Shown: positions 38,748 to 46,458, numbered from the stretch's first letter. The stretch: 64,000 nucleotides of DNA from Hymenobacter plasmatis (GCF_020711255.1 NZ_JAJFAW010000009.1:116239-180238); one strand, 5' to 3'. A program made the numbers and translations. Notes: generated by a model not told the origin, from the letters alone.

Positions 38748-39917
38748 CTAAGAGGCGGGTGTGTATTCCGCCTGATTCTCGACCAGCAAGGCTTGCTGCC
38801 AGGCGGCCAGCAGTTCGCGGGCGTCGGCGTAGCGCGCCAGCGGGTCCTTCTGGAGGGCGTGCAGCAGCACCTGCTCGTGGGGCACTCCCGGGCTCAGGTG
38901 TAGGCCAAAATCATAAGTAGTAATCGAGGCAGCCCGTTCGCGCCAGGTGTTGCCCACAAAAGGGAGCTGCCCGTGGTAGAGCTTAAAAAGCACCAAGGCA
39001 ATCTGGTACACCTCGGCCCGAAAATCGGCGGGCTGCTTGCTAAACTCGTAGCTGTGCTCCCGGATGCGCTCGGGCGCCAAATAGGTTGGCACTCCCCCAC
39101 CGTCGGTGTTTTGCGCGGCGGCTGAAAGCCCCACGCGGTACGAAAAGCCGAAATCTATCATCGCCACCCGGTCGCCGCTCACCATGAAGTTGCTGGCGTG
39201 AATGTCGCCGTGCACCACGCCGTTGGCGTGCAGATGGGCCAGCGCCGACAGTATCTGCGTGGCCAAGTACGCTTTGCTGTCCGCGCGCAACGTGCCGTTG
39301 CGCAGGCATTCCGACAGCGAGCCGCCCGGCAGGTACTCCATCACCGCGTACGGGTGCGGCTGGGTATGATACGCCAGCAGCACCCCCAGGCAGGGATGCG
39401 GCGAAAGCGCGCGCATGATGTCAAACTCCTGCTCAAACTGCCGCAAGGCACTGCTCAGGCGCGGATTCGCCCCGGTGGCCTCTGGCGCGGGGGCAAAGAT
39501 TTTCAGCACCACCATCCGGCCGGAGTCGCCCTCCGTGGCCCGGTAGAGCTGCACCAGGTGGTTGTGCTGGGACAATAAATCGGTGATAAGGTAGGGCCCC
39601 AGGCGGGCACCGGCCTCATAATAAGGGGTGATGGGCGCGATGTCGGGTTCGCCTTCCTGGCGCACCACCTCCAGCCGGTGCAGGTCTTGCAGAAACTGGT
39701 CTACCAAGGGCTTAACCACGGCCTCGCTGGCGTCGCGAATTAGCCGCTGGAGCCCAATGGTTAGCTCCTGAGCCGTTTTAGGTTCGTTGAGCAGCCCAAG
39801 AAAAGTGGCAATCGTGCGATTGGCTTTGAACTCGTCCCTGACGGTTGCAATATAGAAGTCCTCCGCGCGCTCGTGCACGCGTACCCCTTGCGAAAGGTAG
39901 TATCGTATGGCGTGCAT
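38748..39917 (-). CDS. Protein kinase with PqqD/RRE-like N-terminal domain
   Basis: The 389-residue protein begins with a segment (about 5-90) whose predicted beta-hairpin plus three helices resembles PqqD-type RiPP recognition elements (GVRVHERAEDFYIATVRDEF, FLGLLNEPKTAQELT). A eukaryotic-type protein kinase domain follows: lysine K139 in VVLKIF, helix-C glutamate in QFEQEFDIM, catalytic loop HGDIHASN (D238, N243), D255 in DFG and the APE motif in YLAPERI. A canonical glycine-rich loop is missing. Catalytic residues are present, so it is likely active. It lies 64 bases upstream of the C39 transporter and downstream of the precursor-like gene, so it may bind the leader and phosphorylate the core; the RRE reading is inferred. 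Confidence 0.85.
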   Translation of the reverse strand: MHAIRYYLSQGVRVHERAEDFYIATVRDEFKANRTIATFLGLLNEPKTAQELTIGLQRLIRDASEAVVKPLVDQFLQDLHRLEVVRQEGEPDIAPITPYYEAGARLGPYLITDLLSQHNHLVQLYRATEGDSGRMVVLKIFAPAPEATGANPRLSSALRQFEQEFDIMRALSPHPCLGVLLAYHTQPHPYAVMEYLPGGSLSECLRNGTLRADSKAYLATQILSALAHLHANGVVHGDIHASNFMVSGDRVAMIDFGFSYRVGLSAAAQNTDGGGVPTYLAPERIREHSYEFSKQPADFRAEVYQIALVLFKLYHGQLPFVGNTWRERAASITTYDFGLHLSPGVPHEQVLLHALQKDPLARYADARELLAAWQQALLVENQAEYTPAS

Positions 39918-40143
39918 AAGGGCACCCCGGATGAGCGGGAAAAGAATGATGGAAAATATGGCGCGGCCCCTACTGAAACGGCCGTCATGCATTGCTGGGC
40001 AGCCCCAGCATACCAAGTCCTCCCATCCAGCCAAGTGTTCGGGCAAGAGGCGCTTCGTGCCTGCTAGTGTGGGGTGGTGTTGGCCGAGCAGCAGGCACAT
40101 GCCCGTGCTCCGTAGCGGCGCGCAAAAGCGGCCCAGCCGATGC

Positions 40144-40194
40144 TAAATAAAAGCTGGGGAAACAACAGACTCCTGTTTCCCCAGCTTTTATTTA
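40144..40194 (-). terminator. Long-stem terminator or attenuator after the precursor-like gene
   Basis: Arms 40144-40164 and 40174-40194 are perfect 21-base complements around a nine-base loop. On the minus strand the 3' arm ends in CTTTTATTTA, a T-rich tail suited to intrinsic termination. It lies 100 bases after the precursor stop. Confidence 0.85.
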
Positions 40195-40243
40195 AGCATT
40201 CACGCAACACTGAATTTTATTTAAGCATTCACGCAACACTGAA
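40186..40243. repeat. 29-base tandem duplication
   Basis: The 29-base unit TTTTATTTAAGCATTCACGC plus nine more bases occurs twice without gap (40186-40214 and 40215-40243), identical in both copies. The first copy shares its start with the right arm of the hairpin, so it looks like a recent slippage or unequal-exchange event. Confidence 0.9.
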
Positions 40244-40293
40244 ATATGTGCCCTTATTCAGCTAGTGCGTGCGCTGGTTCAGTGTGCGTAGGA

Positions 40294-40491
40294 TTACCGG
40301 CAAGGTCTGGGAGGACACGGGGGGGGAGTATAACACGGGGGGGGGGTATAACAGTTGTTATTTGACCCGCTTCGGCTCGGGTAGCTGTAGCTTCTAGTGC
40401 TCCGGGAGCCACAATAGCTACCACCACCAGCAACGATTAACTCGACCTTTTGCACTTGCAGGTCGGCCACAAGATTTTCTAACGTAAGCAT
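40294..40491 (-). CDS. Putative RiPP/bacteriocin-like precursor peptide
   Basis: The 65-residue peptide has a leader-like N-terminus, MLTLENLVADLQVQKVELIV, followed by AGGG at residues 21-24, matching a double-glycine processing site. The core of about 41 residues contains five cysteines (27, 47, 53, 59, 64), many Ser/Tyr residues (SRSTRSYSYPSRSGS) and two CYTPPP repeats ending PCPPRPCR. The codons for the two Pro repeats lie in C10 and C8 runs. The start at 40491 is chosen because it gives a complete leader; an upstream in-frame start at 40557 adds a hydrophobic stretch. It lies just upstream of the kinase and C39 exporter genes on the same strand. Export as a processed peptide is inferred, not shown. 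Confidence 0.75.
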   Translation of the reverse strand: MLTLENLVADLQVQKVELIVAGGGSYCGSRSTRSYSYPSRSGSNNNCYTPPPCYTPPPCPPRPCR

Positions 40492-40540
40492 AACGATAAA
40501 GATTAAGTGTGAGAATGATTTATTTAGGCAGCTGCTTACC

Positions 40541-40548
40541 CAAAGATA
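40541..40548 (-). promoter_or_regulatory. Bacteroidota-type -7 promoter box
   Basis: TATCTTTG on the minus strand matches the TAnnTTTG -7 consensus of Bacteroidota. It is 50 bases upstream of the precursor start codon, a suitable distance. No clear -33 TTTG element is seen at the expected spacing. Confidence 0.5.
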
Positions 40549-40982
40549 CGCAGACAAAACACCATAGTTTATAATTTTTTACTGGAAAATAAATATTATT
40601 TTCAACCTCAACCGGCGAAATAACTCCAGGAACTTAATATTAATTTTTTTATAAAGTATTGGTTTATAATTTTCTAGAAACCCAAATGATTTGCTAACGG
40701 GAAAATGGCTTCAAATAACAGACCTCATCCGTATTTTGAACATTATTAATACGGCTCAGTTTCGATTTTTAGAGTCCAGTTTGGATATTCTCATCAATTC
40801 TCCGAGCGTGGTGGTTATTCGTTTCGGATTTTCGAGCTGGCCCCACACTCGATTTTGAATTCCTGACTGGTGATGTTTTTACAAGGGACTCTAGAGTTAC
40901 TCAGCCCCATATGATGCTCTAGATGCCCAGTTGCAGCTAACAGAGGCATAAACCCGGCCCGGCCGGAGCCATAGCAAGAAAA

Positions 40983-41010
40983 AAGCCCCTAGCGATATTG
41001 CTAGAGGCTT
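40983..41010 (-). terminator. Terminator downstream of the hydrolase fragment
   Basis: AAGCCCCTAGC and GCTAGAGGCTT pair with one mismatch around a six-base loop. On the minus strand the stem is followed by six T. It lies 73 bases after the stop of the glycoside hydrolase fragment, as if it were that gene's original terminator. Confidence 0.8.
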
Positions 41011-41022
41011 GTTCGGGGGCTG

Positions 41023-41040
41023 AACTGGAATAACACCTTT
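41023..41040. repeat. 18-bp direct repeat, left copy (possible att-like site)
   Basis: AACTGGAATAACACCTTT occurs here and again at 43897-43914 in the same orientation, identical over 18 bases. The second copy lies 123 bases before the integrase ORF, so the repeat may be the core of integration sites. Confidence 0.55.
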
Positions 41041-41082
41041 GCCCTTGATGTTCTTTAAAATCGTCCTAAATGGATTAGTGGC

Positions 41083-41573
41083 TTATTTGGTTACGGACAG
41101 CAGTTGCACCGGCCCTAGCAAACCAGCTGGTATAAGCTTTGCATCAGCCTGGTAAAAAGCCATGGATGTGTAGGTTATCTTGGTCGTAGCGCCGGGCTGC
41201 GCATCCCCAATCAAGCGGTTTACCCACAAGTTGGTCACCTTGATTTCCACCTTATTCTCTCCGGGCTTCAGCGCTTGGGTGACATCGGCCCGGAAGGGCT
41301 TTTTCCAGATTACACCCCCCGATTTACCATTCACCACTGCCTCGACCAAGTTCTTCACCTCGCCCAGGTCCAGCCACAGCTGGCCTTTGGGGGCAAACCA
41401 GGCCGCTGGCGCGGTAATGGTCTTGGTATAGGTAGCCGTGCCGGAGAAGTACTTGATGCCTGCGTCGCCGTTTTCAGTTAAGGAAGTCAACTTATCGAAG
41501 GTAGCACTGGCCGGAGCGCCCCTATTGGGCTGAAACGCCACCTGCCAGGCGCCGTCCACCGCCGTCAATTGCT
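41083..41573 (-). pseudogene. C-terminal fragment of a glycoside hydrolase (GH106/rhamnosidase-like)
   Basis: About 163 residues resemble the C-terminal carbohydrate-binding beta-sandwich of large GH106-type rhamnosidases: GIKYFSGTATYTKTITAPAAWF, GQLWLDLGEVKNLVEAVVNG, then WKKPFRADVTQALKPGENKVEIKVTNLWVNRLIGD and AGLLGPVQLLSV. Full-length enzymes are roughly 800-1100 residues, so most of the gene is lost. At about 41573 the similarity stops, and the other strand carries a thiolase remnant instead. An apparent GTG start at 41601 is actually antisense thiolase sequence. The fragment is almost certainly non-functional. Confidence 0.8.
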
Positions 41574-41574
41574 T

Positions 41575-41726
41575 CTCGGCGGAGCCATTGCCCTGGGCCA
41601 CCCGCTAGGCATGAGCGGCACCCGCAAGCCGCAATTGAGCTGCAGCGGCAGCAGAAGCGCTATGCCCTGGTGACCATATGCATTGGCGTTGGGAAAGACT
41701 ACGCCGTGATTATTGAGCGCACGTAG
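41575..41726 (+). pseudogene. 3' remnant of an acetyl-CoA acyltransferase (thiolase) gene
   Basis: The plus strand encodes GGAIALGHPLGMSGTR, the thiolase motif around the catalytic histidine, starting at about 41578. After GTR the frame breaks; a second frame resumes with ELQRQQKRYALVTICIGVGK and ends with IIERT and a stop at 41724-41726, which is the normal thiolase C-terminus. About eight residues are missing between the two parts. The remaining 90 percent of the gene is absent. The TetR-family gene 84 bases downstream may have been its original neighbour or regulator. Confidence 0.75.
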
Positions 41727-41810
41727 GCCGAAACCAGAATTGCGGATTGCGGCGGAGGTACTACAGTGGAGGTTTTAACTTGCGTCCTTATTTATTCTAT
41801 CCCAGTGACG

Positions 41811-42365
41811 ATGAAATTACCCATCGCCCTGAGCCGCAAGCAGATTATTGCGCAGAAGGCCTTGCATCTGTTTGCCGAAAGAGGCTATGAGCGGGTTTCT
41901 ACTGTATTGCTAGCCAAGGAAGCGCCCGTATCGGAGGCCCTTATTTTCAAGCGCTTCGGCACTAAAGAGCAGCTTTTGGTGTCCATTATCACCACGGGCT
42001 ACCAGCGTATAGTCGAACACATCCGCGGCCGCCTTGCCGAGCAGGACCCACTGGTGTTTTTGCACAAGATGATAGACTTGCCGCTTGAGCTGGTGCAGGA
42101 AGAGCCGGATTTCTGGAAGTTGCAGGCCCGGCTTAGCGAGGTGGAATTTGCCCGCAGGCAGCACGCGCATTTTTTGCAGCCTTTGCCGGGCTTGCTCCAA
42201 CGGGCATTCGAAGGCCTGGGCTATGCGCAGCCCAAGCTGGAAGCTCAGTTGCTGCTGCTGCTGGTGGAAACTTTCTGGCTGCTGCAGGCCACGGGTTTTG
42301 GGCAGGCTACGCCTAAATTTCTGGAATTTATCAAGTCCAAGTACCAATACCAGCACCGGCCGTAA
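41811..42365 (+). CDS. TetR/AcrR family transcriptional regulator
   Basis: The 184-residue protein has an N-terminal helix-turn-helix, [45 protein letters not shown], matching the TetR DNA-binding domain with its FxxKExL-type end. The C-terminal helices form a ligand pocket of unknown specificity. The HTH includes [14 protein letters not shown], slightly different from the common SKGTLYYYF. It lies next to a thiolase remnant, so it may once have controlled fatty-acid or aromatic acid degradation; that is inference. The ATG at 41811 fits the fold; 41766 is upstream in frame. Confidence 0.87.
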   Translation: MKLPIALSRKQIIAQKALHLFAERGYERVSTVLLAKEAPVSEALIFKRFGTKEQLLVSIITTGYQRIVEHIRGRLAEQDPLVFLHKMIDLPLELVQEEPDFWKLQARLSEVEFARRQHAHFLQPLPGLLQRAFEGLGYAQPKLEAQLLLLLVETFWLLQATGFGQATPKFLEFIKSKYQYQHRP

Positions 42366-42426
42366 GCCCGCAGGGGAATTGCGGGCGGGTATCTTCGGCG
42401 CTCCGGCGCCATTTGCCATTGACCAC

Positions 42427-43755
42427 ATGATTAAGATTAGCCAGCAGGAAGCCCTCGACTACCACACCCAACAGCCTGCGGGCAAGCTGGAAGTGGTGCC
42501 CACCAAAGCCATGCGCACCCAGCGCGACCTCGCGCTGGCGTACTCGCCCGGCGTGGCCGAGCCCTGCCTGAAAATCGCCGCTCGCAAGGACGACGTGTAC
42601 AAATACACCGCCAAAGGCAACCTGGTGGCCGTGATTTCGAACGGCACGGCCGTGCTGGGCCTAGGCAACCTGGGCCCCGAGGCCAGCAAGCCCGTGATGG
42701 AAGGCAAAGCCGTGCTGTTCAAGAAATTCGCCGGCATCGACTGCTTCGATATTGAGTTGGATGTAACCGACCCCGACGAATTCATTCGGGTGGTGAAGGC
42801 AATGCAGCCCACGTTTGGCGGCATCAATCTCGAGGATATCAAGGCGCCAGAGTGCTTCCGGATTGAGCGTGAGCTGCGCAAGCAGCTCAACATTCCCATC
42901 ATGCACGACGACCAGCACGGCACGGCTATCATCTCCTCGGCAGCGCTGCTCAACGCGCTTGAGCTAGTGGGCAAACGCATCGAAGACGTGCGCGTGGTGG
43001 TGAACGGCGCGGGCGCCGCGGCCGTCTCCTGCCTGCGCCTGTACGTGGCCCTGGGCCTGCGCCGCGAAAACATTGTGGTGCTGGACACCACCGGAGTGAT
43101 TACGACGCAGCGGCCTACGCTCAGCCCCGAAAAACGCGAGCTGGCCACCGACCAACCGCTGACAACGCTGGCTGAGGCGCTAGCCGGGGCCGATGTGTTC
43201 ATTGGCCTGTCGGCGGCCAACATGCTGCCCCCTGCCCTGCTGCTCACCATGGCTGCCGACCCCATCGTGTTTGCCTTAGCCAACCCCGACCCTGAAATTG
43301 CCTATCACCTGGCGCTGGCCACTCGCCCGGATATTGTGATAGCCACCGGCCGCTCCGACCACCCCAACCAAGTGAACAACGTGCTGGGCTTCCCCTACAT
43401 TTTCCGGGGTGCGCTCGACGTGCGCGCTACCGAAATCAACGAAGAAATGAAGCTGGCGGCGGTGCACGCCCTGGCCGCGTTGGCCAAGGAGCCCGTGCCG
43501 GCCGCCGTGCACGAGGCCTATTCCGACGACTCGCTCGCCTACGGGCGTCGCTACCTCATCCCTACGCCGCTCGACCCGCGCCTACTGTTTACAGTTGCAC
43601 CGGCCGTGGCCCGCGCCGCCATGGCCAGCGGCGTGGCTCAACAGCCCATTACCGATTGGGCTGCCTACGCCGAGGAGCTGCAAGCCCGGCTGGCCGGGCC
43701 TTTGGCAGCGGTTGTACAACCCTTAGAAACGACCAGCGCGGCGCCCATTTTGTAA
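42427..43755 (+). CDS. NADP-type malic enzyme, single-domain form
   Basis: The 442-residue protein is the malic enzyme domain of MaeB-type enzymes: [32 protein letters not shown] [59 protein letters not shown] and the nucleotide loop [16 protein letters not shown]. It oxidatively decarboxylates malate to pyruvate. The usual MaeB proteins of about 750 residues carry a C-terminal phosphotransacetylase-like domain; here the gene stops after the first domain with a divergent tail ([17 protein letters not shown]). It could be a natural short malic enzyme or a truncated one, since the area is full of gene fragments. Confidence 0.9.
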   Translation: MIKISQQEALDYHTQQPAGKLEVVPTKAMRTQRDLALAYSPGVAEPCLKIAARKDDVYKYTAKGNLVAVISNGTAVLGLGNLGPEASKPVMEGKAVLFKKFAGIDCFDIELDVTDPDEFIRVVKAMQPTFGGINLEDIKAPECFRIERELRKQLNIPIMHDDQHGTAIISSAALLNALELVGKRIEDVRVVVNGAGAAAVSCLRLYVALGLRRENIVVLDTTGVITTQRPTLSPEKRELATDQPLTTLAEALAGADVFIGLSAANMLPPALLLTMAADPIVFALANPDPEIAYHLALATRPDIVIATGRSDHPNQVNNVLGFPYIFRGALDVRATEINEEMKLAAVHALAALAKEPVPAAVHEAYSDDSLAYGRRYLIPTPLDPRLLFTVAPAVARAAMASGVAQQPITDWAAYAEELQARLAGPLAAVVQPLETTSAAPIL

Positions 43756-43896
43756 CCGCAGGCGCTGAAAAAAGGGTAGCCCGCTTGTTACAAAATGTGC
43801 TTTTGGGCGCACCAAAGCTTTTCCACGCTGTTACTGCAAAAGCAGAAAAAATACCCCCCCTTTCTATCTGTAATAGATGAGGTTTCTTGTGGGCCC

Positions 43897-43914
43897 AACT
43901 GGAATAACACCTTT
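43897..43914. repeat. 18-bp direct repeat, right copy (possible att-like site)
   Basis: AACTGGAATAACACCTTT, identical to 41023-41040. It lies upstream of the tyrosine integrase, where an attachment core is commonly found. Confidence 0.55.
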
Positions 43915-44037
43915 TTCCTCTTACGTACTACAAAATACCCTTAGATTAGATTTAAAGACAGTTTATTAGTACGTTGTCCTTAAAACTTCTTTCTCGCTCC
44001 CTAGAATCTGGTACTCCAGCGGTATTAATCCGTAAAC

Positions 44038-45312
44038 TTGCCTTCGCAACCAAGTACTTCTTGTGAAAGCTCAACTAGTAACCCGAAAACCAAAGAGGTA
44101 ACGGTTTACGCCGAGTACCGGCATTTAGGCAAGTGCAAGCGCGTGCGCACGGGCTTCAAGATTTCGGAGAGGTACTGGGACAACGAAAAGAAAATTATTC
44201 GGGCCAACGGCACACCCGACGTGGGCAGGGATAACAAACACCTGAACTTTGTTTTAACCGGCCTGAACGAGTGGGTTAACCAGCTTTATATCAAAAACGG
44301 CCAGTTATACCCAACCATCGACCAGTTCAACGCTGGCTACTACCAAGATGCCGCGAAGCTGCAACAAGCAGGTGAAGCTTCGAAATCCCAGGCGACCTTG
44401 GTTGATGCCTTGAGGTGCTTTATCGACGAACACCCGGACTGGGCCCCAGCCACGCGGAAGGGGTTCGGCACCCTGATTAATAATATTACTAGTTACCAGC
44501 TCGCCCAAAAAACCACTTGGCTCCTCCCCACTTTGACCAACGAAGACATAACCAAATGGCAGCACTGGCTCTTGAAAACCTACGACTACAAAAACGCCAC
44601 CTTGGGGAAGCGGGTACGCCTGCTTCGGCAACTGTTACGCGAAAAGGAAGCGCCGAACGTGAAATTGGGCAAAGTCAAACCACTTTATACCCAGAGGCTG
44701 GCGCCCCCCGTGGTTCTACATCAACATGAAATCGAAGCTTTACGAAACCTCGACTTGCACTTCAGCCGCAAACTCGCGCGCGTCCGGGACTTGATGATTG
44801 CGCAAATCTTTTCCGGCCTGCGCTTCTCCGACCTTGTTAGGCTGCACAAGGACAACATCCAGAAAGGACACATCGTCATGCGCATGCAAAAAACAGACAT
44901 GCTGGTGCGCGTTCCCATCTTCCAACCTTTGCAGAAAGTGCTCAACAAATACATCGACCTCGAAACCGGAGCCTTGCTATTGCCCAACCTGAGCAATCAA
45001 AAGTTTAACGAATACATCAAGGAGCTCTGTCAGCTGATTCCAGCTCTACGGAAACCGGTAGTCATCGAGGCCAAGAAGCGTGATAAGACCATCACTACCG
45101 AAACACCAAAGTGGGAACTGATTTCGAGCCATAGCAGCCGGCAAAGCTTTTGCACCATGTGCTTAGAACTGGGGTATTACATCAAGGACACCATGCAGTG
45201 GAGCGGACACCGAACGCTGGCTGCCTTCTCTCGCTACACCGGCCTCACCGATTTATACGAGGACGCAGGGGCTGATTTTAGCGCGCGATATGCCGCCAAG
45301 CTTTCGTCTTAG
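44038..45312 (+). CDS. Tyrosine site-specific integrase, N-terminus probably frameshifted
   Basis: The frame encodes about 424 residues of a Bacteroidota-type tyrosine recombinase: SAM-like arm/core-binding region at 100-210, then the catalytic domain with the first arginine in IFSGLRFSDLVRL, HxxR in SSHSSRQSF, GHR and the nucleophile tyrosine in SRYTGLTD. The frame opens with TTG and unlikely residues. In another frame, GTG at 44063 starts KAQLVTRKPKR, an N-terminus typical for these integrases, and hits a stop at 44099-44101 where the main frame continues KEVTVYAEYRHLGK. A one-base indel near 44090 would join them. The enzyme may be inactive or the indel an assembly error. Confidence 0.85.
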   Translation: MPSQPSTSCESSTSNPKTKEVTVYAEYRHLGKCKRVRTGFKISERYWDNEKKIIRANGTPDVGRDNKHLNFVLTGLNEWVNQLYIKNGQLYPTIDQFNAGYYQDAAKLQQAGEASKSQATLVDALRCFIDEHPDWAPATRKGFGTLINNITSYQLAQKTTWLLPTLTNEDITKWQHWLLKTYDYKNATLGKRVRLLRQLLREKEAPNVKLGKVKPLYTQRLAPPVVLHQHEIEALRNLDLHFSRKLARVRDLMIAQIFSGLRFSDLVRLHKDNIQKGHIVMRMQKTDMLVRVPIFQPLQKVLNKYIDLETGALLLPNLSNQKFNEYIKELCQLIPALRKPVVIEAKKRDKTITTETPKWELISSHSSRQSFCTMCLELGYYIKDTMQWSGHRTLAAFSRYTGLTDLYEDAGADFSARYAAKLSS

Positions 45313-45344
45313 AACCGTTAAGGGTTTAATAACTGATGCCTTGT

Positions 45345-45945
45345 ACTCAATTTTGTTATTCGGCTACGTAACTTTTTGGGCGCTGTACAGCATCGACAAC
45401 TACCAGGTGGAGGTGGTGATTACCCTGGCCCGGGTGATGGGCGGCACGGCCCGGGCCACGGCGCTGCACACCTCAGGCCCGCTGGCCATCGTGGTGGCGG
45501 GCCTGATTGTGGGCGACAAAGGCCGGGAGCTGAGCATGTCGGACCTGACCCGGGAGTACCTGGACAAGTTTTGGGAAGTGCTGGACGAGATACTCAACGC
45601 GGTGCTGTTTGTGCTCATTGGCCTGGAAATGCTGGTGCTCGACATCAGCCGCACCACCCTGCTGAAATGCCTCGTGGCCATCGTGGTCGTGCTGCTGGCC
45701 CGATGGGCCGCTGTTGGTCTGCCGCTCATGCTGCTTCGTCGTTTTTCTCCGTTCGACCGGCAAACCCTGCGGGTGCTCACCTGGGGCGGCCTGCGGGGCG
45801 GCATTTCGCAGGCCTTGGCGCTGGGCCTGCCCCCGGCGCTGCACCCGGAGGTGTTCGTGCCGATGACGTTGCCGTGGTGCTGTTTTCAGCCGCCGTTCAG
45901 GGCCTTACGTTAAAGCGACTGTTGAGCTGGTTAAACCGGGGATCA
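45345..45945 (+). pseudogene. C-terminal fragment of a CPA1 Na+/H+ antiporter
   Basis: From about 45370 the frame reads IDNYQVEVVITLARVMGGTA, HTSGPLAIVVAGLIVGDKGR, LDKFWEVLDEILNAVLFVLIGLEML and LTWGGLRGGISQALALGLPP, clear NhaP/CPA1 transmembrane helices. The first half is missing. Near 45867 one base has been lost: after VFVPMT the correct continuation AVVLFSAAVQGLTLKRLL is in another frame, while the open frame ends early at 45911-45913. The fragment starts right where the integrase gene ends (45312), so integration or deletion probably removed the 5' half. Confidence 0.82.
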
Positions 45946-45986
45946 TATCCCCGTCGTCACCACTCCTATTTACTTACCGATTCTTT

Positions 45987-46445
45987 GTGCTTCCCACCCG
46001 ACTTTATTTTTCTAACGCCGTGGGCTCGGTGCTGTTCGTGCCCGAATCCTTTGTTTACCTGCACTTCACGGGCGAACCCATGAGCAGCCCCGAGTTGCGG
46101 GCCCTCTACGTGCACGCTGCCAATCTACTGGCCCGCTACCGCCTGAGCGGCATTCTGGCCGATCACCGCGCCATGCCCGCCGCCTTCGAAACGCCCGACC
46201 GGGAGTGGCTGCTGACCGAGTGGCTGCCCCATACCGTGCCCCCGCCGCCGCCGGTGGTGCGCTACGCCGTGCTGCCGAGCCCCAGCGCCACCCGCCGCCT
46301 GCACACCGAAGCCGTACTGCAGGAACTGGCGCAGTACCTGATAGTGCAAGTGTTTGAAGACCTGGACAGCGCTGCCAACTGGCTGAAAGCGGGCAACGAC
46401 CCCACCCAAGCGGCTGCCGCTGCGGCAGCGACGGCCACCCCATAA
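45987..46445 (+). CDS. Hypothetical protein, STAS-like
   Basis: The 152-residue protein starts with GTG in LPTRLYFSNAVGSVLF and has a pattern I associate with small STAS/SpoIIAA-like proteins of this genus: an N-terminal beta strand pair, LRALYVHAANLLARYRLSGILADHRAMPAAFETPDREWLL, and a C-terminal helix with an Ala-rich tail. The protein at 52804 has similar spacing of WLL/EYLPR and ADH/DGRHH segments, suggesting a shared family. No catalytic residues are recognisable. It lies 13 bases before the DUF389 gene and may be co-transcribed with it. Confidence 0.6.
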   Translation: MLPTRLYFSNAVGSVLFVPESFVYLHFTGEPMSSPELRALYVHAANLLARYRLSGILADHRAMPAAFETPDREWLLTEWLPHTVPPPPPVVRYAVLPSPSATRRLHTEAVLQELAQYLIVQVFEDLDSAANWLKAGNDPTQAAAAAAATATP

Positions 46446-46458
46446 CCCCGGTTTACCC

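Larger units (their letters stand above)
39918..40293. other. Leader region between precursor-like gene and kinase
   Basis: About 375 bases hold a long hairpin (40144-40194), a 29-base tandem duplication (40186-40243) and a shorter GCTGGG/CCCAGC hairpin near 39990-40012. There is no gene. The layout suits partial termination: abundant short precursor mRNA with limited read-through into the kinase-exporter genes. Confidence 0.55.
40558..41082. other. AT-rich intergenic region upstream of the precursor-like gene
   Basis: About 520 bases, much richer in A and T than average for the window, separate the precursor-like gene from the hydrolase fragment. It contains a terminator at 40983-41010 and one copy of the 18-bp direct repeat at 41023. 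No gene is visible on either strand. Confidence 0.5.

Noticed and set aside
37091..38920. 609-codon open frame on the plus strand opposite the C39 ABC transporter
   Set aside because: It is antisense to a well-defined transporter and kinase end; its His/Gln/Leu-rich sequence is a GC-bias shadow with no domain pattern.
40294..40557. Reading the peptide as a lipoprotein or ordinary secreted protein with the upstream start
   Set aside because: The upstream start gives a hydrophobic stretch that does not form a clean signal peptide with lipobox; the GG-type leader and the nearby C39 exporter explain the shorter form better.
45290..45913. Intact small membrane protein overlapping the integrase end
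   Set aside because: The sequence is the second half of an antiporter with a frameshift near its end, so it is a fragment, not a complete gene.
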